Shown here piece by piece: positions 15,562 to 23,739 of a stretch of 64,000 nt of DNA (the stretch's first letter is position 1; each line of letters starts with the position of its first letter). The notes beneath the pieces are model-generated. The model saw only the letters and a list, made by a program, of their open reading frames with translations. It did no database searches and had not been told where the DNA came from. A program made the translations under genes and the position numbers. Origin of the DNA: Streptomyces sp. SAI-135 (GTDB lineage: Bacteria > Actinomycetota > Actinomycetes > Streptomycetales > Streptomycetaceae); assembly GCF_029893805.1 (NCBI RefSeq), contig NZ_JARXYP010000002.1:6138001-6202000 (forward strand), in the 5' to 3' direction.

Positions 15562-17162
15562 ACCGGCCCACCTCGCACACCCCCCGCCCGGCCGCCGTGC
15601 TCTTCGACCGCGACGGCACCCTCGTCGAGGACGTCCCCTACAACGGCGATCCCGACCTGGTACGACCCCTGCCCGGCGCCCGGCAGGCCCTGGACCTGCT
15701 GCGCGCGGCCGGCGTCCCGACCGCCGTGGTCAGCAACCAGTCGGGCATCGGCCGCGGCCTGCTCACCCACGCCGACGTACAGCGGGTCAACGCCCGGGCC
15801 GACGCGCTGCTCGGCGGCCTCGGCACCTGGGTGTACTGCCCGCACCTGCCCGAGGCGGGCTGCGACTGCCGCAAGCCCCGTCCCGGCCTGGTGATCGAGG
15901 CGGCACGCCGTCTCGGGGTGGCCCCGTCGGACTGCGTGGTGATCGGTGACATCGCGGCGGACGTCCTGGCCGCCCGTGCGGCGGGCGCCCGCGGCGTGCT
16001 CGTACCCAACGCGGCGACCCGGCCCGAGGAGGTCGAGACGGCTCCCCGGACCGCCCCCGACCTCCTCACGGCGGTCCGCGAACTCCTCGACGAGGCCCCG
16101 CGGGAACACCCTGGTCCGAGCACCCCCGCCGTGCCGCCCCCGGCGTGGAGCACGCCGAAAGCCCTGGTCGTGCGGCTCGACAGCTTCGGTGACGTCCTGC
16201 TCGCCGGGCCCGCCGTGCGGGCCGTCGCCGCCCACTCCGCCCGGGTCACCATGCTCTGCGGCCCGCTCGGCGAGTCCGCAGCACGGCTCCTGCCCGGCGT
16301 CGACGACGTGATCACCTGGGCGGCCCCGTGGGAGGGCGTGGACGCGCCCGCCGTAGCCGAGGCGGACGTGGGCGGACTGCTGGAGCGCCTGCGGGCGGAC
16401 GCCTTCGACACCGCGCTGATCCTCACGTCGTTCCACCAGAGTCCGCTGCCCACGGCCCTGCTGCTGCGGATGGCCGGCGTCGCACGCATCGGCGCCGACA
16501 GCGTCGACCACCCGGGCCGCCTGCTCGACGTACGGCACCGGCGGCTGCCCGGCCGGCACGAGACCGAGGCCGCGCTCGACACCGCCGCCGCCCTGGGCTT
16601 CCGCCCGCCGCCCGGCGACGACGGCAGGCTGCGGGTCCTTCCGCCGCCGGACACCGTCACGCTGACCGGCAACGGCCCCTACGTCGTCGTACACCCCGGT
16701 GCCAGCGCGCCCGCCCGGGCCTGGAGTCCCAGCCGCTGCGCCGAGGCCGTCGCCCTGCTCACCGAGGCGGGGCACCGCGTCGTCGTCACCGGCGGCCCCG
16801 ACGAGAGCGCCCTCACCCGGCGGGTCGCAGGCGGCTTCGCGGTGGACCTCGGCGGCCGGACGACCCCCCGGACCCTGGCCGGCGTCCTGCGCATGGCCGA
16901 CGTCGTGGTGTGCGGCAACACCGGCCCCGCCCACCTGGCCGCCGCCGTCGCCACCCCCGTGGTCTCCCTGTTCGCGCCCGTCGTCCCGGCCGAGCGCTGG
17001 GCACCGTACGGCGTGCCCCACGTGCTCCTCGGCGACCAGCACGCGCCCTGCGCCGACAGCCGGGCCCGGCACTGCCCCGTGCCGGGCCATCCGTGCCTGG
17101 ACGAGGTCACGGCCCAGGACGTGGTGCGGGCCGTGCAGAAACTCCTCAAGGAGAGCGCATGA
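15558..17162 (+). CDS. Fusion: GmhB-type heptose bisphosphate phosphatase + GT9 heptosyltransferase-like
   Basis: 534 residues in two domains. Residues 15-185 form a HAD phosphatase of the GmhB class: AVLFDRDGTLVEDV (nucleophile Asp), VSNQSGIGRG, and CPHLPEAGCDCRKPRPG, whose Cys and His match the GmhB zinc loop. GmhB removes the 7-phosphate of D-glycero-D-manno-heptose 1,7-bisphosphate. After a Pro-rich linker (about 190-205), residues 206-530 look like a GT9 (ADP-heptose:LPS heptosyltransferase-like) protein: LVVRLDSFGDVLLAGPAVRA, YVVVHPGASAPARAW, and CGNTGPAHLAAAV. The domains are normally separate proteins. GTG start overlaps the upstream stop. Fusion of a pathway step with a transferase supports a dedicated heptose route. 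Confidence 0.9.
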   Translation: MNRPTSHTPRPAAVLFDRDGTLVEDVPYNGDPDLVRPLPGARQALDLLRAAGVPTAVVSNQSGIGRGLLTHADVQRVNARADALLGGLGTWVYCPHLPEAGCDCRKPRPGLVIEAARRLGVAPSDCVVIGDIAADVLAARAAGARGVLVPNAATRPEEVETAPRTAPDLLTAVRELLDEAPREHPGPSTPAVPPPAWSTPKALVVRLDSFGDVLLAGPAVRAVAAHSARVTMLCGPLGESAARLLPGVDDVITWAAPWEGVDAPAVAEADVGGLLERLRADAFDTALILTSFHQSPLPTALLLRMAGVARIGADSVDHPGRLLDVRHRRLPGRHETEAALDTAAALGFRPPPGDDGRLRVLPPPDTVTLTGNGPYVVVHPGASAPARAWSPSRCAEAVALLTEAGHRVVVTGGPDESALTRRVAGGFAVDLGGRTTPRTLAGVLRMADVVVCGNTGPAHLAAAVATPVVSLFAPVVPAERWAPYGVPHVLLGDQHAPCADSRARHCPVPGHPCLDEVTAQDVVRAVQKLLKESA

Positions 17163-18121
17163 ACATCCTCGTCTGGCATGTGCACGGCTCGTGGCTGACC
17201 TCGTTCGTCCAGGGCCCGTACACCTTCCTCGTCCCGGTGACGGCCGACCGCGGACCGGACGGACTCGGGCGGGCCAGGACCTGGCAGTGGCCGGCGACCG
17301 TCCGCGAGCTGAGCCCCGCCGAACTGCGCGAGGCCGACATCGACCTGATGGTCCTCCAGCGGCCGCACGAGCTGGACCTGGCCCTGCGCTGGACCGGCCG
17401 CCGTCCCGGCACCGACGTGCCCGCCGTGTACGTCGAGCACAACAGCCCGCACGAGACGCCCGTCGACACCCGCCACCCCCTCGCCGACCGGAGCGACGTC
17501 CCGCTCGTCCACGTCACCCACTTCAACCGCCTGATGTGGGACAACGGCCGCGCACCCACCGAGGTCATCGAGCACGGCATCATCGACCCGGGCCCCCTGT
17601 GGACCGGCGAGGAGACCCGCGCGGCCGTCGTCGTCAACGAGCCCGTGCGGCGCGGCCGTACCACAGGGACCGACCTGCTGGAGCGGTTCGCGCGCTCGGC
17701 GCCGCTGGACGTCTTCGGCATGCGCACGGAGGGGCTCGCCGACCGGCTCGGGCTGTCGGCCGACCGGTGCCGCAGCCGCGACCTGCCGCAGGGCGAACTG
17801 CACCCCGCGATGGCCCGCTGCCGCCTCTACCTGCACCCCGTGCGGTGGACGTCCCTCGGACTGTCGCTGCTGGAGGCCATGTTCCTGGGCATGCCCGTGG
17901 TCGCGCTCGACACCACGGAGGTGCGCGAGGCCGTGCCCGAGGGCGCCGGGGTGGTCTCCAACCGCCTCGACGTCCTGGAGGAGGCCGTCCGCGGCTTCCT
18001 CGCGGACCGGGACCGCGCCCGGCGGACCGGGGAGACCGCCCGGGCCGCGGCACGGTCCCGCTACGGAGAGCGGCGTTTCCGGGACGACTGGGAACGCCTG
18101 ATCAAGGAGGTCACCCGATGA
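17159..18121 (+). CDS. Family 4-like glycosyltransferase
   Basis: 320 residues, GT-B fold. The N-terminal MNILVWHVHGSWL strand is followed by DIDLMVLQRPHEL and VYVEHNSPHE. The C-terminal Rossmann half has YLHPVRWTSLGLSLLEAMFLGMPVVAL, the GT4 nucleotide-sugar site with the conserved acid where the family has E-x7-E. It is slightly shorter than average for GT4. ATG start with AAGGAG seven bases upstream, overlapping the previous stop by ATGA. Substrate not predictable. Confidence 0.87.
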   Translation: MNILVWHVHGSWLTSFVQGPYTFLVPVTADRGPDGLGRARTWQWPATVRELSPAELREADIDLMVLQRPHELDLALRWTGRRPGTDVPAVYVEHNSPHETPVDTRHPLADRSDVPLVHVTHFNRLMWDNGRAPTEVIEHGIIDPGPLWTGEETRAAVVVNEPVRRGRTTGTDLLERFARSAPLDVFGMRTEGLADRLGLSADRCRSRDLPQGELHPAMARCRLYLHPVRWTSLGLSLLEAMFLGMPVVALDTTEVREAVPEGAGVVSNRLDVLEEAVRGFLADRDRARRTGETARAAARSRYGERRFRDDWERLIKEVTR

Positions 18122-19353
18122 GCCCCAGCCAGCCGTCGGCCGGCCGCGTCGCCATGGTCTCCGAGCACGCCAGCCCGCTGGCCGAGCTCGGCGGCCCCGA
18201 CGCGGGCGGCCAGAACGTCTACGTGGCCCAGCTCGCCGCCCAACTGGCCCGCCGCGGCCACGAGGTCGTCGTGTACACGCGCCGCGACGACCCGCGGCTG
18301 CCGGAGCGCGTCGTCACCGCCGACGGGGTCAAGGTCGTGCACGTGCCCGCCGGGCCGCCCGCCCCGATACCCAAGGACGAACTCCTCCCGTACATGGAGG
18401 AGTTCGGCGCGTGGCTGGCCCGCGAGTGGGCGACGGAACCACCCGACGTGGTGCACGCCCACTTCTGGATGTCCGGGCTCGCCGCGGTGACCGGGGCACG
18501 CGCCACGGGCGTGCCCGTCGTGCAGACCTACCACGCCCTCGGCACCGTGAAGAGACGGCACCAGGGCGCCGCCGACACCTCGCCGCGCGAACGCGTGGAG
18601 ATCGAGACGGCCGTAGGACGGGAGTGCGGCGGCATCATCGCCACCTGCGAGGACGAGGTGGGTGAGCTCGTCGCCATGGGGCTGCCCCAGCGGCGCATCC
18701 ACGTCGTCCCCTGCGGGGTGGACCCCGTGCGGTTCGCGCCGGTCGCCGGAGCCCGCCGGGACCCGTCCGCGCCCCGGCGCCTGCTCACCGTCGGCCGGCT
18801 CGTCCCCCGCAAGGGCTTCGACCGGGCCATCCGCGCCCTGGCGGCCGTGCCGGACGCCGAACTCCTCGTCGCCGGAGGCCCCGAGCCGGCCCTCCTCCTC
18901 GCCGAGCCGGAGACCGAACGGCTGTGCTCGATCGCCCGGGAGTGCGGAGTGGCCGACCGCGTGACGCTGCTCGGAGGCGTGAGCCGGACCCGCATGCCCG
19001 CCCTCATGTCCGAAGCGGACCTCGTGCTGTCCGTGCCCCGCTACGAACCCTTCGGCATCGTCCCGGTCGAGGCCATGGCCTGCGGCACCCCCGTCGTCGC
19101 CACCGCCGTCGGCGGACAGCTCGACACCGTCGCCGACGGCGTCACGGGCGTCCTGGTCCCGCCCGACGAGGACCACGACCTCGGCGCGACCGTACGGGAG
19201 CTGCTCGACGACCCGGACCGGCTCGCCCGGTACGGCGTCGCCGGACGCCGTCGGGTCCTCGCCCGCTACACCTGGGACCGCGTCGCCGACGGGGTCACCC
19301 GGGTCTACGGCGCCGTCTCCTCCGTACCCTCGCTCTCGGGAGTCGTCCGATGA
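18118..19353 (+). CDS. Family 4 glycosyltransferase, MshA/sucrose-phosphate-synthase-like
   Basis: 411 residues. AMVSEHASPLAELGGPDAGGQNVYV at the start is the GGxNVY acceptor/donor loop of MshA and sucrose-phosphate-synthase relatives. Then come VVHAHFWMSG, VQTYHALGTVKRRH, LLTVGRLVPRKGFD, and YEPFGIVPVEAMACGTPVVAT with the two conserved Glu of GT4. All catalytic features look intact. MshA itself is encoded elsewhere in Streptomyces with different context, so this is a paralogue acting on the cluster glycan. ATGA overlap with both neighbours. Confidence 0.9.
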   Translation: MSPSQPSAGRVAMVSEHASPLAELGGPDAGGQNVYVAQLAAQLARRGHEVVVYTRRDDPRLPERVVTADGVKVVHVPAGPPAPIPKDELLPYMEEFGAWLAREWATEPPDVVHAHFWMSGLAAVTGARATGVPVVQTYHALGTVKRRHQGAADTSPRERVEIETAVGRECGGIIATCEDEVGELVAMGLPQRRIHVVPCGVDPVRFAPVAGARRDPSAPRRLLTVGRLVPRKGFDRAIRALAAVPDAELLVAGGPEPALLLAEPETERLCSIARECGVADRVTLLGGVSRTRMPALMSEADLVLSVPRYEPFGIVPVEAMACGTPVVATAVGGQLDTVADGVTGVLVPPDEDHDLGATVRELLDDPDRLARYGVAGRRRVLARYTWDRVADGVTRVYGAVSSVPSLSGVVR

Positions 19354-19958
19354 AACTCGCCGCCGACACCGCACACTGCGACGACCTGATGAAGGCACTC
19401 GAAGGGTTCCGCGACCACGCCGCCCCCGTCGTCCGGCGCTGGGGGACCTCCCTCGCCGAACGCCTGGGCACCGGCGCCCGGCTCCTCGTCGCGGGCAACG
19501 GCGGCAGCGCGGCCCAGGCCCAGCACCTGACCGCCGAACTCGTGGGCCGCTACCGCGACGACCGCCCGCCGTTCTCCGCGCTCGCCCTGCACGCCGACAC
19601 GTCCTCGACCACCGCCATCGCCAACGACTACGGCGTCCAGGAGATCTTCGCCCGGCAGGTCGCCGCGCACGGCCGCGCCGGTGACGTGCTGATGCTGCTG
19701 TCCACCAGCGGCTCCAGCGCCAACCTGCTCGTCGCCGCGAAGGAGGCGCACCGCCTGGGCATGACCGTCTGGGTCCTGACCGGTCCCGCGCCCAACCCGC
19801 TCGAAGGGTGCGCGGACGACACCCTGTGCGTGGACGCGGCGACGTCCGCCACGGTCCAGGAACTGCACCTCGTGGCCGTCCACATGCTCTGCGAGTCCTT
19901 CGACCGCACGGTGGAGGACGGCCTGCCGGCCGACCCGGACGTGGAGGGCGGCACATGA
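19350..19958 (+). CDS. gmhA: Sedoheptulose-7-phosphate isomerase (SIS domain)
   Basis: 202 residues, the usual size for GmhA. It converts sedoheptulose 7-phosphate from the pentose phosphate pathway to D-glycero-D-manno-heptose 7-phosphate, the first step towards NDP-heptose. SIS-domain hallmarks: LLVAGNGGSAAQAQHLTAEL, where the Glu is a catalytic residue, then ANDYGVQEIFARQV, LLSTSGSSANLL for phosphate binding, and VQELHLVAVHMLCESFD carrying the second catalytic His. Overlaps the GT4 gene and hldE by four bases at each end, placing it firmly in the operon. Confidence 0.93.
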   Translation: MKLAADTAHCDDLMKALEGFRDHAAPVVRRWGTSLAERLGTGARLLVAGNGGSAAQAQHLTAELVGRYRDDRPPFSALALHADTSSTTAIANDYGVQEIFARQVAAHGRAGDVLMLLSTSGSSANLLVAAKEAHRLGMTVWVLTGPAPNPLEGCADDTLCVDAATSATVQELHLVAVHMLCESFDRTVEDGLPADPDVEGGT

Positions 19959-21391
19959 GCGCCCCGGCCCCGCTGCTCGTCGTCGGCGACGCCCTGCTCG
20001 ACCACGACCTGTGCGGACGGGTCGAGCGGCTGGCCCCCGACGCGCCCGTCCCGGTCGTCAGCTCGCTCCGCCGGATCGCACGGCCCGGCGGAGCCGCCCT
20101 GGCCGCCTGCCTCGCCGCGGCCGACGGCAGGCAGGTCACCCTCGTCACCGCGCTGGGCGACGACGAGGCCAGCGCGTCGCTGTGCCGACTGCTCCCCGAC
20201 CGGGTGCGTCTGGTACGGCTGCCCCTGACCGGCGCCCTGTCCAGCAAGACACGGGTCCTCGCCGAGGACCGGCCCCTGCTGCGCCTGGACGACGGCGACG
20301 GGCGGGCCGGGGAACGCACCGACGAGGCGTGCCGGGCGATCGCGGAGGCCGGTGCCGTGCTCGTCGCCGACTACGGCCGCGGCACCGCCGACGTCCTGCG
20401 CGAGGCGCTGCGGTCCGCGGCCGCCCGCGTGCCCGTCGTCTGGGACCCGCACCCGCGCGGCAGGCCGCCGGTGCCCGGCGTCAGGCTGGCCACCCCGTGC
20501 GCGAGCGAGGCACGGGCCTTCGCCGGCCGGGTCCACCCCGGCGACGAGCCCCCGGGCGGCAGCGCCCTGCACGCCGCGGCACGCCACGCCGACACGCTCG
20601 TCCGGGCCTGGCGTGCGGCCTCCGTGGCCGTGACGCTGGGCGGCCGCGGCGCGCTGCTGTCGCACGGGGAGACACCGCTGCTGGTGCCGTCACCGGTCAC
20701 GGCCGAGGGCGACGCCTGCGGGGCCGGGGACCGGTTCGCGGCGACCGCCGCCGGATCCCTCGCCGACGGCGAGCTCACCGAGACCGCGGTGCGGGCCGCC
20801 GTGCACGCCGCCACCCGGTACGTCGCCGAAGGGGGCGCCCGCGCGCTCGCCGTGGACACCGCCCCGGCCGCGCCCCCGCACCCCTCCGACGACCACGAAC
20901 CGACCGACGACGCCCTGCGCACGGCCACCCGGGTACGGGCCGCCGGCGGCACCGTCGTCGCCGCCGGCGGCTGCTTCGACCTGCTGCACGCCGGCCATGT
21001 CGCCCTGCTGGAGGCCGCCCGCCGCACCGGGGACTGCCTGGTGGTGTGCGTCAACTCCGACGCCTCCGTACGCCGCCGCAAGGGCAGCGGCCGGCCCCTC
21101 GTCCCGCTGGCCGACCGGGTCCGGGTGCTGCGCGCGCTGGAGTGCGTCGACGCGGTCGCCGTGTTCGACGAGGACACCCCGGAACGACTGCTCGGCGAGC
21201 TGCGCCCGCACATCTGGGCCAAGGGCGGCGACTACGCCCTGGCCCAGCTGCCGGAGGCATCGCTCGTGGAGAGCTGGGGCGGACAGGTCGTCCTGTTCCC
21301 CTACCTGGACGGCCGCTCCACCACCGGCATCGCGGAACGCGCCGCGGCGACCCCCCAGCGGGTGCGCCCGGCGGGACGGAGGAGCGGGTGA
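19955..21391 (+). CDS. hldE: Bifunctional heptose-7-phosphate kinase / heptose-1-phosphate nucleotidylyltransferase
   Basis: 478 residues, the full-length HldE (RfaE) two-domain plan. Residues 1-310 are a PfkB-type sugar kinase ending in the CGAGDRFAA catalytic loop (Asp base). Residues 330-470 are a cytidylyltransferase-like domain with GCFDLLHAGHV (the HxGH nucleotide site), VVCVNSDASVRRRKG, RVRVLRALECVDAV, and WAKGGDY. HldE phosphorylates heptose 7-phosphate at C1 and, after GmhB removes the 7-phosphate, transfers a nucleotide to give NDP-D-glycero-beta-D-manno-heptose. ATP is usual in Gram-negatives, but here the nucleotide is untested. A 63-bp repeat array begins at its stop codon. Confidence 0.92.
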   Translation: MSAPAPLLVVGDALLDHDLCGRVERLAPDAPVPVVSSLRRIARPGGAALAACLAAADGRQVTLVTALGDDEASASLCRLLPDRVRLVRLPLTGALSSKTRVLAEDRPLLRLDDGDGRAGERTDEACRAIAEAGAVLVADYGRGTADVLREALRSAAARVPVVWDPHPRGRPPVPGVRLATPCASEARAFAGRVHPGDEPPGGSALHAAARHADTLVRAWRAASVAVTLGGRGALLSHGETPLLVPSPVTAEGDACGAGDRFAATAAGSLADGELTETAVRAAVHAATRYVAEGGARALAVDTAPAAPPHPSDDHEPTDDALRTATRVRAAGGTVVAAGGCFDLLHAGHVALLEAARRTGDCLVVCVNSDASVRRRKGSGRPLVPLADRVRVLRALECVDAVAVFDEDTPERLLGELRPHIWAKGGDYALAQLPEASLVESWGGQVVLFPYLDGRSTTGIAERAAATPQRVRPAGRRSG

Positions 21392-21702
21392 GGGGGTGCC
21401 TGCGCCTGGTGGCGTCTCGGTTCGTGTGTCGGGGTGGGGTGGGGGAGTCGGTGAGGGGCCGCCTGCGCCTGGCGTCTCGGTTCGTGCGCCTGGCTGGGGT
21501 GGTGGAGTCGGTGGCGGGCTTCCTGTGTCCGGCGGTGCCTTCGTCGGTGTGTCTGGGCGGGGCGGCGGAGTCGACGACGGGCTGCCTGCGCCCGGTGGGG
21601 CCTCAGCCGGTGCGCCTGGCTAGGGTGCTGGAGTCGGTGAAGGGCTGCCCATGCCTGGTGGCGCCTCAGCCGGTGCGCCTGGCTGGGGTGGGGGAGCGGT
21701 GA
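21388..21702 (+). CDS. Putative 21-residue-repeat peptide between hldE and GT9 gene
   Basis: An open frame of 104 residues starts at GTG 21388, overlapping the hldE stop (GTGA). It ends at a TGA that overlaps the next gene's GTG start at 21699. It consists entirely of five copies of a motif of about 21 residues beginning V/E-S-V-R-G-x-L-R-L-V. Because the units are 63, 60, 63, 63 and 62 bases, the frame stays open until the last unit. There is no known domain. The perfect start and stop coupling at both ends is what real operon genes in this cluster show. It may instead be a repeat that happens to be open. Low confidence that it makes a protein. Confidence 0.35.
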   Translation: MRGCLRLVASRFVCRGGVGESVRGRLRLASRFVRLAGVVESVAGFLCPAVPSSVCLGGAAESTTGCLRPVGPQPVRLARVLESVKGCPCLVAPQPVRLAGVGER

Positions 21703-21761
21703 GGGGCCGCCCGCGCCCGGTGGCGGCTCAGTCCGCACACCCGGCCGGTGCGGCGGAGCCG
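21388..21761 (+). repeat. 63-bp tandem minisatellite, six units
   Basis: Units begin at 21388, 21451, 21511, 21574, 21637 and 21699. The clearest copies begin GTGAGGGG. Copies share GCCTGCGCCTGGTGGCG-like and TGCGCCTGGCTGGGGTG-like blocks but are diverged. The last unit is the first 21 codons of the following GT9 gene, so the array looks like a tandem expansion of that gene's 5' end. Confidence 0.85.
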
Positions 21762-22772
21762 ACGACCGACCGCCCCCGGCTCCTGGTGCTGCGCGCGCTG
21801 GGACTGGGCGACCTGCTCGCCTCGGTCCCCGCTCTCCGCGGGATCCGCCGGGCCTTCCCCGGGCATCACGTCGTCCTGGCGATCCCGCCGGCCCTCGGCG
21901 AGGCCGCGCTGGCCACGGGAGCGGTGGACGACATCCTCCCGGCCCAGGCCCCGGGACGGGCCGTGCCCATGCTGGACGGATGGACCGGCCCACCTCCCGA
22001 CATCGCCGTCGACCTGCACGGCAACGGACCCGAGAGCCGCGACGCGCTGGCCGCCCTCACCCCCCGTCGGCTCCTGGCCCACGCCCACCCCGACCCGGCC
22101 CTCCCCGAACCCCCGGTGTGGCGGCCGGACCAGCACGAGCGCGAACGGTGGTGCGACTTCCTCGCGGCGTACGGCATCCCCGCCGAACCCTCCGACCTGC
22201 ACCTGCCGCCACCGGACACATCGTCCCCGGCGCCGGGCGCGGTCGTCGTCCACCCCGGCGCGGAGGCCGCGTCCCGCCGCTGGCCCACCGAACGCTTCGC
22301 CGATCTCGTACGACGCCTGCGCACCGCCGGTCACCGTGTCGTCGTCACCGGAGGCCCGGCGGAGGACGCCCTGGTCCTGGAGGTCGCCGCAAGCGCGGGC
22401 CTGCCGGAGCGGGACGTACTGCGCGGCGGCCTGCCGTTCGGCGAACTGTCGGCGCTCATCGCCCATGCCACGCTCGTCGTGAGCGGCGACACCGGACCGG
22501 CGCATCTCGCCGTGGCTCACGCCACGCCGTCGGTGACGCTCTTCGGACCCGTGTCGCCCGACCTGTGGGGCCCGCCCGCTGCCGCGCACCACATCGCCCT
22601 GTGGAAGGCCGGACCGCCCGGCGACCCGCACGGCGACGCCCCCGACCCCCAGTTGCTGCGCATCGGCACCGACGAGGCCGTCACCGCCGCGCTGTCCCTG
22701 CTGCGACCCGTACGCGCCGGTGCACCGGCCCGGAGGGGAAGGGACGCCGGTGTCCCCACGGCCCCGGCCTGA
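21699..22772 (+). CDS. GT9 heptosyltransferase-like glycosyltransferase
   Basis: 357 residues from GTG 21699. The N-terminal 22 residues come from the repeat unit. The domain proper starts LLVLRALGLGDLLASVPALRGIRRAFPG, the GT9 signature, and continues with AVDLHGNGPESRDAL, VVVHPGAEAASRRWPTERF, and VSGDTGPAHLAVAHATPSVTLFGP. In LPS systems these enzymes move L,D- or D,D-heptose from ADP-heptose to the core. It is a second GT9 beside the fused one at 15558-17162, which fits a glycan with more than one heptose. Its 3' end overlaps the next gene by 23 bases. Confidence 0.9.
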   Translation: MRGRPRPVAAQSAHPAGAAEPTTDRPRLLVLRALGLGDLLASVPALRGIRRAFPGHHVVLAIPPALGEAALATGAVDDILPAQAPGRAVPMLDGWTGPPPDIAVDLHGNGPESRDALAALTPRRLLAHAHPDPALPEPPVWRPDQHERERWCDFLAAYGIPAEPSDLHLPPPDTSSPAPGAVVVHPGAEAASRRWPTERFADLVRRLRTAGHRVVVTGGPAEDALVLEVAASAGLPERDVLRGGLPFGELSALIAHATLVVSGDTGPAHLAVAHATPSVTLFGPVSPDLWGPPAAAHHIALWKAGPPGDPHGDAPDPQLLRIGTDEAVTAALSLLRPVRAGAPARRGRDAGVPTAPA

Positions 22773-23733
22773 GAACCCGGCCGACCGCCCCGGTGCCCGG
22801 GACGACCGGGATCGCCGGGACGACCGGGATCGCCGGGACGACCGGGATCGCCCGGACGACGGGGAGGGCCCGGACGGCCGGATCACGGTCGCGGTCATCA
22901 CCCGCGACCGCCCCGCCGCCATCCTGCGCACGGTCGAAGCCCTCACGGCTCTGCCGGAGCGGCCCCCGGTCATCGTCGTCGACAACAGCTCCGACGACAC
23001 GACCCTCGAAGCCCTGCGTCACCGTGGGCCGGCCGTCCGGGTGCTGAAACCCGCCCGGAACACCGGCGCCCTGGGCCGCAACCTCGCGGTACGGCGGGCC
23101 GACACGCCCTACGTCGCGTTCAGCGACGACGACTCCTGGTGGACGCGGGGCGCGCTGCGGCAGGCCGCCGACCTGCTCGACAGGCATCCCCGACTGGGCC
23201 TCCTGGCAGCCCGCACGCTCGTCGGCCCCGAGCGGACCGAGGACCCCTTCAACGCCGTGCTCGCCGCCTCACCACTGCCGCACGAGCCCGACCTGCCGGG
23301 CCGCCCGGTCCTCGGCTTCCTGGCCTGCGCCTGCGTGGTGCGCCGGGACGCCTACCTCCGGGCGGGCGGCTACCACCCGCTGCTGTTCTTCGGCGGCGAG
23401 GAGACCCTGCTCGCCTACGACCTCGCGGCCGACGGCTGGGGCGTCACCTACGAGCCGTCACTGACGGCCCGTCACCACCCCGCGTCCGGCGGCCGCGACG
23501 GACGAAACCACCTGCTGCGCCGCAACGAGGTCCTGACCTTCTGGCTGCGCCGCCCGCTGCCGACGGCCCTGCGGGCCACCGCCCGCCTGACCGCCGCGGC
23601 GGCCACCGGCGAACCCGGCGCCCGCCGCGCCCTGCGCGAAACGGCCGTACGCCTCCCCGCCGCCCTGGCAGGGCGCCGACCTCTGCCGCCGCACGTGGAG
23701 GCGGCGATCAGACTGCTGGAGCATGCCCGCTAG
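22750..23733 (+). CDS. Family 2 glycosyltransferase with DDRDRR-repeat N-terminus
   Basis: 327 residues from GTG at 22750, with GGAGGGGAAGGGA just upstream. Residues 10-42 are a highly charged disordered segment containing three near-copies of DDRDRR encoded by an 18-bp tandem repeat. The GT-A domain follows: ITVAVITRDRP, VIVVDNSSDDTT, ARNTGALGRNLAVRRA, then FSDDDSWW as the DxD motif and GGEETLLAYDLAADGW as the acceptor-side acidic region. It is the last gene of the cluster, with its stop only six bases from the converging dehydrogenase gene. Confidence 0.87.
   Translation: MSPRPRPENPADRPGARDDRDRRDDRDRRDDRDRPDDGEGPDGRITVAVITRDRPAAILRTVEALTALPERPPVIVVDNSSDDTTLEALRHRGPAVRVLKPARNTGALGRNLAVRRADTPYVAFSDDDSWWTRGALRQAADLLDRHPRLGLLAARTLVGPERTEDPFNAVLAASPLPHEPDLPGRPVLGFLACACVVRRDAYLRAGGYHPLLFFGGEETLLAYDLAADGWGVTYEPSLTARHHPASGGRDGRNHLLRRNEVLTFWLRRPLPTALRATARLTAAAATGEPGARRALRETAVRLPAALAGRRPLPPHVEAAIRLLEHAR
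22798..22860 (+). repeat. 18-bp tandem repeat inside GT2 gene
   Basis: GACGACCGGGATCGCCGG recurs three times with one change in the last copy, encoding the DDRDRR series. Lengths are multiples of three, so copy number can vary without breaking the gene. Confidence 0.9.
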
Positions 23734-23739
23734 TCGGCC

